DNA of 59,144 bases from Nitrospirota bacterium (GTDB taxonomy: Bacteria > Nitrospirota > Thermodesulfovibrionia > Thermodesulfovibrionales > Dissulfurispiraceae): NCBI GenBank assembly GCA_004321915.1, contig SCQE01000074.1, positions 1-59,144 on the forward strand, given 5' to 3'. The notes below the pieces were generated by a model, which did no database searches, was not told the origin of the DNA, and was given only the letters and a program-made list of their open reading frames with translations. Shown here piece after piece: positions 33,444-41,270 of this stretch (position 1 is the stretch's first letter; each line of letters starts with the position of its first letter). The position numbers were made by a program, and so were the translations under genes.

Positions 33444-35123
33444 CTAGAAAGCCCTCGAAGCCTTTACCGTTGTCGAAGCGTTAAGTTTTTTATTGTTATG
33501 GTCCGATGTTTGCATTAATCTGTTGTCAAAGGCGATCTTAAACTTCTTGCGTTCATAATGCAAACTCATACCTAACGATTTAGTTTCAGACTCGGAGCGC
33601 GTATCCTCGATATACGCAAGATCGGACCTCAAAACCAGCCCCTTTAATACCGCATAAGAAAGGGTCAGCCCTGAAGTGTAGGTTTTATTAGGCAACTTTT
33701 CGTCCGTGTACGCAGCGCCGAAATTTACGCCGACGGCCCCCTTCAGGCCGAGGGGCACAGAATAAGACAGGGTGTTTGCAAAAACAGTTGTCTTTGCTAT
33801 ATTGGAGCTTGAACTTGTAAACGTATCCGTTTGGTTCTTGTCGATATTGGATTGGAGATTAACATTCTTGAACAGCCTTAACGATATGCCTGTGCCGACC
33901 GTGTACATATAGGACCTGCTCGAAGGATGCCCCCCGGATATCGAATAGGACCCCCTGAAACTGGCTTGGGCCGTCTTAATAGGCACGGTCCTAGAAAAAC
34001 CTGCGCTGGCCGAATATGACTGAGTGTTTGTATGGGACTCTCCGAGCATTTGTGTTGCAGAACCATAGACGGAACTGTTCGCATAAAAACCAAACCCGTA
34101 TACGGGTTTGGAGAAAGCAAGCGTCAACGAGCCGGACTCGGTAGTCTCGCTGCCCTTCCCCAGCCTTCTGTAAAGCACCACGTTCTGGTTTGTGTTAAGA
34201 GATTCACTGATCTTGTAACTCGAACTCAGATAAAGCGTCGAATAGTTGGTGTCGGAAGTCCTATCGACAAGACGGTTCAGGTACATCGAGGAGCTTAGGG
34301 TATAATTCGCCGATTTGTTGTAGTTGTAATACATATTGCTTGTGTATGTCGTCATCTGCGACGGGTTGTTATGAGAGTAATTCGCGCTCATGTTAAAACT
34401 ACTGTTCTTTGTAGGCCTGAGGCCGCCAAGACTTCCATCTATCGCATGAATACCGTCAAACTGATTGTTCACCTTGTCCTTTGTTTGCGTGTAGGTATAA
34501 TTGGCCATGGCGGTCCCCGCATTCCTCACCTTGTTCACATCGAAGGTCTTATCGAAACCGAAAGAATACCTGCCGGTAGTCGTCTGAGTTAACGCCCCGC
34601 CGCCCGAGCCGAAGCTTGTCGTAGAATTGGTCCTGTCCTGACGCAGATCGTATTTCAGGTTCAAAAGGCTTTTCTTCATAAAATAACTGCCGTAAATGCC
34701 CTGCCTGTCGGTCTTTGTGCGCGTAAGGATATTCGTAGCAGTGGTCGTACTGTCGGTCATGGCGGATTGTCTTTCTTTATAGACCGTGACGGGATATCGC
34801 GTGCCCCCAAGGAAATTAAGCCTGAAATTCAAGGCCGGGCTGTCAACAGTGGAAGCCCCCGACGAAAAATCGGTGGTATCTTTTGTGCGGTCCCTCTTAA
34901 ACTCGGCGTCTATCGTATAATTTAAAAAACGGGGGGTATAAAGGAAGCTGTTGTACACGATCTTATAATCCTGAGTGAATATGGTCTTCTTGCTTTTTGA
35001 ACCGCTGTCGTAGATCTTATCTTTCTGATACGACAAATCAATAGAACCGGAAAGCTTCTTGGCAAAGACAGGTGTGGGGAAAATCAAAAATATAAAAAAA
35101 AGGCAAACCCATTTTACCCTCAC
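33444..35123 (-). CDS. outer-membrane beta-barrel protein (about 26 strands), likely porin of an electron conduit
   Basis: The 559-residue protein has a signal peptide ending PVFAKK. The rest consists of amphipathic beta strands of 9-11 residues ending in aromatic residues (LNYTIDAEFKRD, GRYSFGFDKTF, SANYTLSSSMYLN, FKIAFDNRLMQ) separated by polar T/S/N/D-rich loops, ending in F (SRAF*), the classic C-terminal signature for outer-membrane assembly. There is no plug or carboxypeptidase domain. The start is GTG with AGGGG before it. It follows the parvulin foldase gene by 30 bp, which would help fold it. Size and setting suit the porin of a porin-cytochrome conduit, but the sequence itself does not show this. 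Confidence 0.8.
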   Translation of the reverse strand: MRVKWVCLFFIFLIFPTPVFAKKLSGSIDLSYQKDKIYDSGSKSKKTIFTQDYKIVYNSFLYTPRFLNYTIDAEFKRDRTKDTTDFSSGASTVDSPALNFRLNFLGGTRYPVTVYKERQSAMTDSTTTATNILTRTKTDRQGIYGSYFMKKSLLNLKYDLRQDRTNSTTSFGSGGGALTQTTTGRYSFGFDKTFDVNKVRNAGTAMANYTYTQTKDKVNNQFDGIHAIDGSLGGLRPTKNSSFNMSANYSHNNPSQMTTYTSNMYYNYNKSANYTLSSSMYLNRLVDRTSDTNYSTLYLSSSYKISESLNTNQNVVLYRRLGKGSETTESGSLTLAFSKPVYGFGFYANSSVYGSATQMLGESHTNTQSYSASAGFSRTVPIKTAQASFRGSYSISGGHPSSRSYMYTVGTGISLRLFKNVNLQSNIDKNQTDTFTSSSSNIAKTTVFANTLSYSVPLGLKGAVGVNFGAAYTDEKLPNKTYTSGLTLSYAVLKGLVLRSDLAYIEDTRSESETKSLGMSLHYERKKFKIAFDNRLMQTSDHNNKKLNASTTVKASRAF

Positions 35124-35153
35124 TCTTTCCCCTGCCCTCTTCCGTATTTTTCA

Positions 35154-36263
35154 CTAAAGACGCTTAATGACGGCATTCTCCCGCAGCCTCTTTTTGAGGG
35201 TATCCAACTTCTCTTTCTCCGCCTTGTCCTTAAGCTCTTTGTGGAGTTTGTTTTTTATCTCGGCAAAAGGCACCTGCCTTTCAGGCCTCTTTTCTTCCAC
35301 CCGTATGATGTGATACCCCATTTCGGTTTCCATTATGCCGCTCATCTGGCCTATAGGCAGGGAGAACGCGACTTTTTCGATCTCGGGCACTGGGATCATG
35401 CCCTTATGGAGCAAACCGACATCCCCCCCTTTTACCCTGCTCGGATCGCTCGAATATTCGTAGGCTATCTTCGCAAAATCCTCACCCGCTTTGATCTTGG
35501 CGACAGCCTCTTCGATCTTTGCTTTGGCCTTTTTGTACGCCTCCTGCTGCGAAGGGTCGACCTGAACATAAATATGCCTTACCCTCACGCCTTCGGGCTG
35601 CTTGAACTTATCGAGGTTTTTTTTGTAGAAACTCTCAAGGTCCGCGTCGCTGTAAACCATCGTAACTTCCTGCTTGTAAAGCGCCGCAACCAAAAAGTCC
35701 TTCTCTATTCTCAACATCAAGGAATCTTTGGTCAGTCCGGAATTTTTAAGGGCAGTTTCAAAGGTCTTCCTAGAAGAGTAGGAAGAGCGCGTAATATCAT
35801 AAATCCTCTTCACTTCTTTCTTATCGGCCTTAAGCCCGAGTCTTTTCGCCTCCTGATAAAACAACTCCCTGTATATCAGGCTCTCTATCGCCTTTTCCTC
35901 CACCTCTTTCATCTTCTCTTCGCTCATGCTCCGGTGATACGATTCGAGGGGGACAAGTTTGTTTACCTCTATCAAAATATCGCCCCTGTTTATCGGAGCA
36001 TCATTGACCAAAACAGCGGACTTGAACATGTCCTGTTCCTGCGGCTGTTCTTCCGCGGGAGATGTTCCCGCGAAAAACAACCCTGATAAAACAAATACGA
36101 TCAATATCAGCTTAGTAAGGAAACCATAAGCAAAGCCGCATTCATTGTCATTGCCCGACTTGATCAGGCAATCCAGAACACCTTGAAAACACTGGATTCC
36201 CGCCTTCGCGGGAATGACGGCACATGATGTCTTACTTATGGCCTTGTTAGTATATATTTTCAT
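35154..36263 (-). CDS. parvulin-type peptidyl-prolyl isomerase (SurA/PpiC-like), with repeat-derived N-terminal insertion
   Basis: The 369-residue protein has a SurA-like N-terminal helical region (about 85-205) and a PpiC rotamase domain (about 210-310: VRVRHIYVQVDPSQQ, AGEDFAKIAYEYSSDPSRVKGGDVGLLHKGMIP, MGYHIIRVEEKRP). It should help outer-membrane proteins fold in the periplasm. ATG 36263 overlaps the stop of the NHL lipoprotein gene (ATGA). Residues about 15-40 (VIPAKAGIQCFQGVLDCLIK) are encoded by a repeat of the same core as the 133-bp elements, so the true signal-peptide core (LTKLILIVFVLSGLFFAG) starts only near residue 50. Whether export survives this long n-region is open. Confidence 0.87.
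   Translation of the reverse strand: MKIYTNKAISKTSCAVIPAKAGIQCFQGVLDCLIKSGNDNECGFAYGFLTKLILIVFVLSGLFFAGTSPAEEQPQEQDMFKSAVLVNDAPINRGDILIEVNKLVPLESYHRSMSEEKMKEVEEKAIESLIYRELFYQEAKRLGLKADKKEVKRIYDITRSSYSSRKTFETALKNSGLTKDSLMLRIEKDFLVAALYKQEVTMVYSDADLESFYKKNLDKFKQPEGVRVRHIYVQVDPSQQEAYKKAKAKIEEAVAKIKAGEDFAKIAYEYSSDPSRVKGGDVGLLHKGMIPVPEIEKVAFSLPIGQMSGIMETEMGYHIIRVEEKRPERQVPFAEIKNKLHKELKDKAEKEKLDTLKKRLRENAVIKRL
36147..36219. repeat. core of the 133-bp repeat family, within the parvulin gene
   Basis: GTCATTCCCGCGAAGGCGGG and CCAGTGTTTTCAAGGTG on the minus strand match the interior of the 133-bp elements, without their terminal inverted repeats. It encodes VIPAKAGIQ, a peptide typical of such repeats read in one frame. 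Confidence 0.8.
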
Positions 36264-37321
36264 TTGAGCAGATATTTCTTGTATTCTTCAGGATTCGCCT
36301 TTTTCCATGCTTGGCTCATGTACTGAAAAATCTGTACCCTCTTTGAGCCTGTGTCAACAGCGTATATCCTGTCGTTCTCGTCGATATACATTCCAGCAGG
36401 TATCGAAAACCTGCCCGGATCGATCCCCGCGCTGCCGACTGCCAGCAAAAGCTCGCCCTTTTCGTTAAATATCTGGAAATTATCAAAGGCCGCGTCAATC
36501 ACATAAATATTCCCTTCGCTGTCAATGCCTATGCCTTTAGGTCTAGAAAAAGTGCCCGGCGCATTGCCTATCTGTCCGAACTTGAGAACAAATTTACCGT
36601 CCTTGTCAAAGCACTGCACCCTGAAATTCTGAGTATCGACTACACAGATATTGTTATTTCTTCTGTCCAAGGCTATATTCGAAGGAAAATTAAATTCGCT
36701 GTCCTCCACTCCCCTTTTCCCGAACGAGAATAAATATTCTCCCTTCAAGCTATACGCATGCACCTGATGCTTATGGCTGTCAACGATATAAAGCCTGCCG
36801 AGCCGGTTGTTTACAATGACCCCGCCCGGCTGTCCAAGTTCACCCTTCTTGCCTATTGCGATCCTGAGTTTATTAGAGGCGTCAAATCCCAAGACCTTCT
36901 GCTGTTTTGCGTCAGCTACGAAAACAATGCCGTCGGAAGACACGGCAACGCCGGTAGGCACGGAGTATTCCCCGCCGACAAATGTGATCTTCTTTTCTTT
37001 CAGGTCGACACAGAACACGAGACGGGCGACCGTGTCCGTGACATACATCTTATCGTTATAAACACTGACCCCGTAAGGCTTTGTGAAATTATTGACCACC
37101 AACTCCTCATCCCCGAGAAGCTCCTGCATAAAGCTGAGCTTCTTATAGTTGGATTCTCCGAAAGAACTCGATATATAAGCTATCTTAGGCTCATCGGGCG
37201 GCATCGGCCAAAAATGAACGCCCTCATCAGGCGGAGCAGGAGGCGCACCCGCGCAGCCCATAATAAACATAAAAACAACCGCCTGAAATAGCGCTGCTGA
37301 TTTTCTTTTGAAAGGCGACAT
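36260..37321 (-). CDS. NHL-repeat beta-propeller lipoprotein
   Basis: The 353-residue protein has a lipobox (VVFMFIMGC, Cys near residue 23), a proline-rich linker (APPAPPDEGVHFWPMPPDEPKI) and NHL repeats (VSVYNDKMYVTDTVARLVFCVD, VAVSSDGIVFVADAKQQKVLGF, GVIVNNRLGRLYIVDSHKHQVHAY and others). It would be a membrane-anchored beta-propeller, probably on the periplasmic or outer side. It is a paralogue of 31832-32872 with the same FWP-x-PP-E-x-KI introduction. ATG 37321 is set by AGAGGTGG upstream and the signal peptide. It is the first gene of an operon with the parvulin foldase (ATGA overlap) and the beta-barrel protein. Confidence 0.87.
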   Translation of the reverse strand: MSPFKRKSAALFQAVVFMFIMGCAGAPPAPPDEGVHFWPMPPDEPKIAYISSSFGESNYKKLSFMQELLGDEELVVNNFTKPYGVSVYNDKMYVTDTVARLVFCVDLKEKKITFVGGEYSVPTGVAVSSDGIVFVADAKQQKVLGFDASNKLRIAIGKKGELGQPGGVIVNNRLGRLYIVDSHKHQVHAYSLKGEYLFSFGKRGVEDSEFNFPSNIALDRRNNNICVVDTQNFRVQCFDKDGKFVLKFGQIGNAPGTFSRPKGIGIDSEGNIYVIDAAFDNFQIFNEKGELLLAVGSAGIDPGRFSIPAGMYIDENDRIYAVDTGSKRVQIFQYMSQAWKKANPEEYKKYLLK

Positions 37322-37538
37322 AAATACCACCTCTTTGCATTTTTTTTGAAGGTAAAACAATTTAACATTTTAGCGCATATATGTCAAAGTTTAATTATAG
37401 ATACGTTATATGCTATGAGACAGCTAAAACAGGAGCCATAAACCTTACCGTAAATACAACTTCCGGAACATGCAAATCAAGCCGCAAATCAACAAAACCT
37501 TACGCCTGAATCCGGCTTTCAAAATTTTTGAAACAAAA

Positions 37539-37568
37539 AAAAAGGTGGGATTTTCATCCCACCTTTTT
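37539..37568 (-). terminator. strong intrinsic terminator after the small tetrahaem cytochrome
   Basis: AAAAAGGTGGGAT (37539-37551) and ATCCCACCTTTTT (37556-37568) form a perfect 13-bp stem with a 4-nt loop. On the minus strand it lies 15 nt after the cytochrome stop and is followed by a T tract (AAAAAAAAA on plus at 37535-37543). It may also work in the plus direction. Confidence 0.92.
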
Positions 37569-37583
37569 CGGATCATTTTCAAA

Positions 37584-38288
37584 CTACTTATTGTGGCATA
37601 CGAGGCAGATGTTGCTCTGGTTAGTTGTTGCCCTGAGGAAATAGCCGTTGCCTGTGCCGTGCGGATCGTGACAGCTCGAGCACTCAACCTTAGCGGCTGC
37701 TCCGCTTCCAACCGGCAGGTCGGTGCCTGCCGTTGCATTCGCGCTCACCTTAACAACGCTGGTAGAACCGGTTCCTGAAAGCGCCCTAAGGCTTGCATTA
37801 CCTGCAATGTAAGTCAAAGAAACAGGATGGTCGTTTGTAAGGTTTGTGCCGAGATTGCCTGCAGTAGCAATCGTTACTGCGCCGGCAGCTGCGCCGGAGA
37901 TCTTAACGTTCGATGCAGCGCCGCCCAAGTTTACAACAGAGTTGATAGCGTTTACTCCGTCATGGCAGGAAAGACATGCCTTGGTTACGCCTGAGAGTGT
38001 GCCAGCTACGTTGGCAGTACCGTTGATTGTCGTGCCGTATGTAGCATAAGTTGTCGAGTTAAGGCTCTTGTTCCAGAGAGGATTGAAGCCTGCGGTTGCG
38101 TTATGCGGCGTATGACAGAAAACGCAGAGCTGGTCGGTGCCACCGCTACCTACAACATCGGACTTTTGACTTGTCGTGGTGCTGCCTGAAGACAGGTCAT
38201 GTTTGGAGTTCTTGATGCCGGCCATAGCAATACCTGTTACCAGAAGCGATATTGCCACGATTGTTATTAGTACTATTCTTGTTTTCAT
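37584..38288 (-). CDS. tetrahaem c-type cytochrome, doubled-CXXCH type, abundant-type expression signals
   Basis: The 234-residue protein has a signal peptide (IVLITIVAISLLVTGIAMAG) and four haem motifs, CVFCH, CLSCH, CSSCH and CLVCH. It shares KNSKHDLSSG, CVFCHTPHN, CLSCHDG, NLTNDHPVSL and CSSCHDPHGTGNG with the other cytochromes of the cluster. The linkers are A/G/S/T/N-rich. It has its own optimal ribosome site (AAGGAGGGTAAGG) and a strong intrinsic terminator, so it is a single-gene unit suited to high expression. It may be the main periplasmic electron carrier or an extracellular filament subunit; the sequence does not decide. Confidence 0.92.
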   Translation of the reverse strand: MKTRIVLITIVAISLLVTGIAMAGIKNSKHDLSSGSTTTSQKSDVVGSGGTDQLCVFCHTPHNATAGFNPLWNKSLNSTTYATYGTTINGTANVAGTLSGVTKACLSCHDGVNAINSVVNLGGAASNVKISGAAAGAVTIATAGNLGTNLTNDHPVSLTYIAGNASLRALSGTGSTSVVKVSANATAGTDLPVGSGAAAKVECSSCHDPHGTGNGYFLRATTNQSNICLVCHNK

Positions 38289-38658
38289 TTTCCTTACCCT
38301 CCTTATTTATTCGATATTAAAATTTAAATCCTTATTAATTTTTAACCTCTTTACTTCCCCAACCCCCGTTCCTTCATCACCTTCCTTATATTTTTTTTCA
38401 AACTGATTAATAATTAACTTGCAAATATTATGCCATCTAAAAAACAACCTACCAACAAGAAAAAAGCAACTCTGCAAATGTAAACAACAACCTATTAACA
38501 CCTTATTTTCAGCAAGTTGCACCAAAAACATAGAAAAGAACAGGCACTATACTATAAATACCCGTGATGCCAGAAAAACCCACACTGCGCAATATCACAC
38601 ACCCAAAGCAAGTCAAAAAGCCTGATATCCTGTAAACTTTCATCTCTCCCGTTACTTA
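38289..38658. other. AT-rich leader/intergenic region upstream of the tetrahaem cytochrome
   Basis: This 370-bp region precedes the cytochrome on the minus strand. It contains a possible -10 TATAGT near 38552 (minus strand, TTTATAGTATAG) with no good -35, and an A-rich leader. No reading frame worth calling. The region ends at MITE copy 3. Confidence 0.35.
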
Positions 38659-38791
38659 GAGTCTGTCCATAAACTCTGTTTTTTCGTCTGTCATTCCCGA
38701 AGTCCTTAATCGGGAATCCAGTGTCTCCAATATGTTCTGGATCCCCGGGTCAAGCCCGAGGATGACGACTGCTTACTTTATGGACAGACTC
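38659..38791. mobile_element. 133-bp TIR element (MITE), copy 3, forming the stop codon of the neighbouring gene
   Basis: It has perfect 15-bp terminal inverted repeats, GAGTCTGTCCATAAA and TTTATGGACAGACTC, with TA at 38657-38658 and 38792-38793. The stop codon (TAG) of the GT-C/TPR gene on the minus strand consists of the right TA plus the first base of the element. Perfect ends suggest recent insertion. Confidence 0.93.
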
Positions 38792-41229
38792 TACTTAGCG
38801 GAAATCCTCGCCAGCTCCTCTTTGGCCCTCCTTGAATAATATCCTGAAGGCTCCAACCTCAGGTATTCCTGCCAGTTTTCTTTTGCGAGGTCCTGCCTTC
38901 CGAGGTTTCTGTAGACAAGGGCAAGCCCGTAGTAGGCGTTTGCAAACGAGCGGTCCGTTTCAATGGCCCTTTTATGATACTGCAAAGCCTTCTCGTAGTT
39001 GTTGATATCAAAATAGATGAAACCGAGATTGCAGTAAGGGGCGGGGTTTGACGGGTTTATGCGTATAGACCGGTTGTACTCATCTATCGCCTCCTTAAAC
39101 CTTCCGCTTATATAAGCATCGGCGCCTCTTTTAAAGTGGACCTCAGCTTTGTCGTTATTCATAGCGTTGAGATACGCCTGCTCGGTCTTCCGGACCTCGT
39201 CGCCCATTTCGAGCTCTTTGTATAGAGAAAGCAGCAGCAGGTAAGCGTTAAGAAAATTAGGATTGACGTCCAACGCTTCTTTCAGATACTTGACCGCCAA
39301 GGCCTTGTCCCCTTTTTGTATATAAACAAGGGCAAAGTTATACAAAGTCGCGGGGTTCCGTTCAAATTCCAGTGCGAGTTTATAAAAACGCACTGCATCA
39401 TCGTAATTGCCGAGCTTGTAATAGGCAAAGGCAATACCGTAATACGCCGTAACTATATGACTTACACGCATGTGCTTCCGCACTTTACCGAAAGCTTCGA
39501 CCGCCTTCTTGTATTCTCCGACATGGTTATACACCTGTCCCAGCAAAGCGTAAGCCCGCGAAGACCCGGTCTCTCTTATGTTTCTCTCGATGTCCGAAAT
39601 AAGCCCTTGCGTTGATATTCCATTCTGGAGCCTCTTCTTCAGACCGTACTCGCCGTTAGAGGGCAGTACGAACCTGTATTCGTCGGCCCCTATCACAGAT
39701 TCGTATTTGCCTCCTCTTTTCAGGTATAAAAGAGAATTGTCGTCCCAATAAACCAGCGCCCAGTTGCTGCTCATAAGCGCGGCGTCCTGTTCGCCGAAGA
39801 CCTCCGGTGAACTTTCCTGAAAAACAGGCGGTTCGATCAAAATAGCGTCAAAACCGTATTTCCTTTCGAGTTCATCCATAACAAGCTCGTTCATACGCGC
39901 GCGCTCGGCCTTTTCGAGAAGGCCCTGCGATGCCAAGCCTCTCCCGTCCACAAAGGCCCGTCTTTTGGGGAAATCCCTCCATGTTATGTATCCGCCCCAG
40001 TGGAACTGATTAAGGACCTTCCCTTCTATGCCGCGTTTGTCCATATACGAGAGGGCCCCTTCAGGCGTATAAAAATGGTTGGCCCCGAAACCAAAACTCT
40101 TTTCAGGATCTCCAAAAGGTCCAACGGCAAAAACAGTCAGCGCCGGATAAACGGCCATCCAAAAAATCACAGCGCCCTGAAAAATCTTGTGGCGCAAAAT
40201 TTTCAGGGTTTCGGGGTCATCGAGAAAACATGACAAATTTCTGGCTATAAGGGGGCCGGCGACGATAGCGAGAACAAAAACAAACCTCAGCGCAGTGAAG
40301 CCCAAATAAACGAAAGGCAGCGCAAGCAGAAAATGCGTCAAAGAAAAACGCTTATAGTTGACGGCAAACGAAAGGGCCAAGATCAAGGTAAGGATGTAAG
40401 GCGTCTTTGACAACTCCCACGTAGGCCTCTTTAATTCGATAATCTCTTGGGTCCACCAGTCTGAAGACAAGACTCCGGCGCCTGAGGTGAACTGAAAAAC
40501 AGAATACGGACTTACCAAGGAACACAAAAGAGACGCGGCGAAAACGGCTGTCATGATAAGGGTCCGTTTTTTCAATGCGCTGTCTTTGAATACAGCGCTC
40601 CTTTCGCTCAAAAACCCTTCAATAACATCCCCGCAGATAAAGGCAACAAAAGGCACGGACATAAGAGTGATGCTAGGATGCATGTTGGCCCATATTACGC
40701 TCATGACCGGGATTGCGTACAAATATTTCTTGTTTTCGTATCTATAGGCGTTCAGCGCAAAAACAGTGAACGGTAAAAATATCATGAGAAAAGTGTCGGG
40801 CCTCTCCACAAACCTGTGTCTCGATACCAAGACAATAACGGTAAGGACAACGGCGGCCAGCATCCGGTTCCTGTAAGGCTTGATCGAGTCCTCGAAAAGA
40901 ATAAAGAAAGCCAGCGTCACGATCAAGGCCTTGAACAGTATAACGCCGTAAATGCCCGCAAAATGATACGGGAGGTAGTAAACCAGCCCGAACAACCATG
41001 AAGCATACCTGAACGGCTCATCCGGGTCCGCAAATAAAAAAGGCTCGGTCTTCGGGATGCCTTTCAGCTCGTAGATGACCTTGCCGATGCTGAGATGCGT
41101 CCATGCATCGGTGTCTTCGACTTTATTCAATGCAAGCAGGAAAACCGAAAGCAGAAATAAAAACAACAGGAGGCGCTGCATCCATATGTTTTCAGGCATC
41201 GTGACTGTCCCGCTCTCTGTCGAATTCAT
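38791..41229 (-). CDS. polytopic GT-C-like protein with C-terminal TPR repeats
   Basis: The 812-residue protein has about 11 membrane helices in residues 15-380. The loop after the first helix holds EDTDAWTHLSIGKVI, an acidic-H pattern like that of GT-C glycosyltransferases. A soluble region follows, then at least five TPR units (about 550-800: AYALLGQVYNHVGEYKKAVEAFGK, YNFALVYIQKGDKALAVKYLKEAL, PYCNLGFIYFDINNYEKALQYHKRAI, AYYGLALVYRNLGRQDLAKENW). It is at the end of the glycan cluster and would transfer a sugar from a lipid donor outside the membrane; substrate unknown. The stop lies in a MITE end, so the original C-terminus may have been altered. Confidence 0.8.
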   Translation of the reverse strand: MNSTESGTVTMPENIWMQRLLLFLFLLSVFLLALNKVEDTDAWTHLSIGKVIYELKGIPKTEPFLFADPDEPFRYASWLFGLVYYLPYHFAGIYGVILFKALIVTLAFFILFEDSIKPYRNRMLAAVVLTVIVLVSRHRFVERPDTFLMIFLPFTVFALNAYRYENKKYLYAIPVMSVIWANMHPSITLMSVPFVAFICGDVIEGFLSERSAVFKDSALKKRTLIMTAVFAASLLCSLVSPYSVFQFTSGAGVLSSDWWTQEIIELKRPTWELSKTPYILTLILALSFAVNYKRFSLTHFLLALPFVYLGFTALRFVFVLAIVAGPLIARNLSCFLDDPETLKILRHKIFQGAVIFWMAVYPALTVFAVGPFGDPEKSFGFGANHFYTPEGALSYMDKRGIEGKVLNQFHWGGYITWRDFPKRRAFVDGRGLASQGLLEKAERARMNELVMDELERKYGFDAILIEPPVFQESSPEVFGEQDAALMSSNWALVYWDDNSLLYLKRGGKYESVIGADEYRFVLPSNGEYGLKKRLQNGISTQGLISDIERNIRETGSSRAYALLGQVYNHVGEYKKAVEAFGKVRKHMRVSHIVTAYYGIAFAYYKLGNYDDAVRFYKLALEFERNPATLYNFALVYIQKGDKALAVKYLKEALDVNPNFLNAYLLLLSLYKELEMGDEVRKTEQAYLNAMNNDKAEVHFKRGADAYISGRFKEAIDEYNRSIRINPSNPAPYCNLGFIYFDINNYEKALQYHKRAIETDRSFANAYYGLALVYRNLGRQDLAKENWQEYLRLEPSGYYSRRAKEELARISAK

Positions 41230-41270
41230 TGTCTATTCATAACACAACGGAGGCAAAAAGGCAAAACCTC

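Noticed and set aside
35241-36086. 281-codon open frame on the plus strand
   Set aside because: Antisense to the parvulin gene; its composition is that of a shadow frame with no homology.
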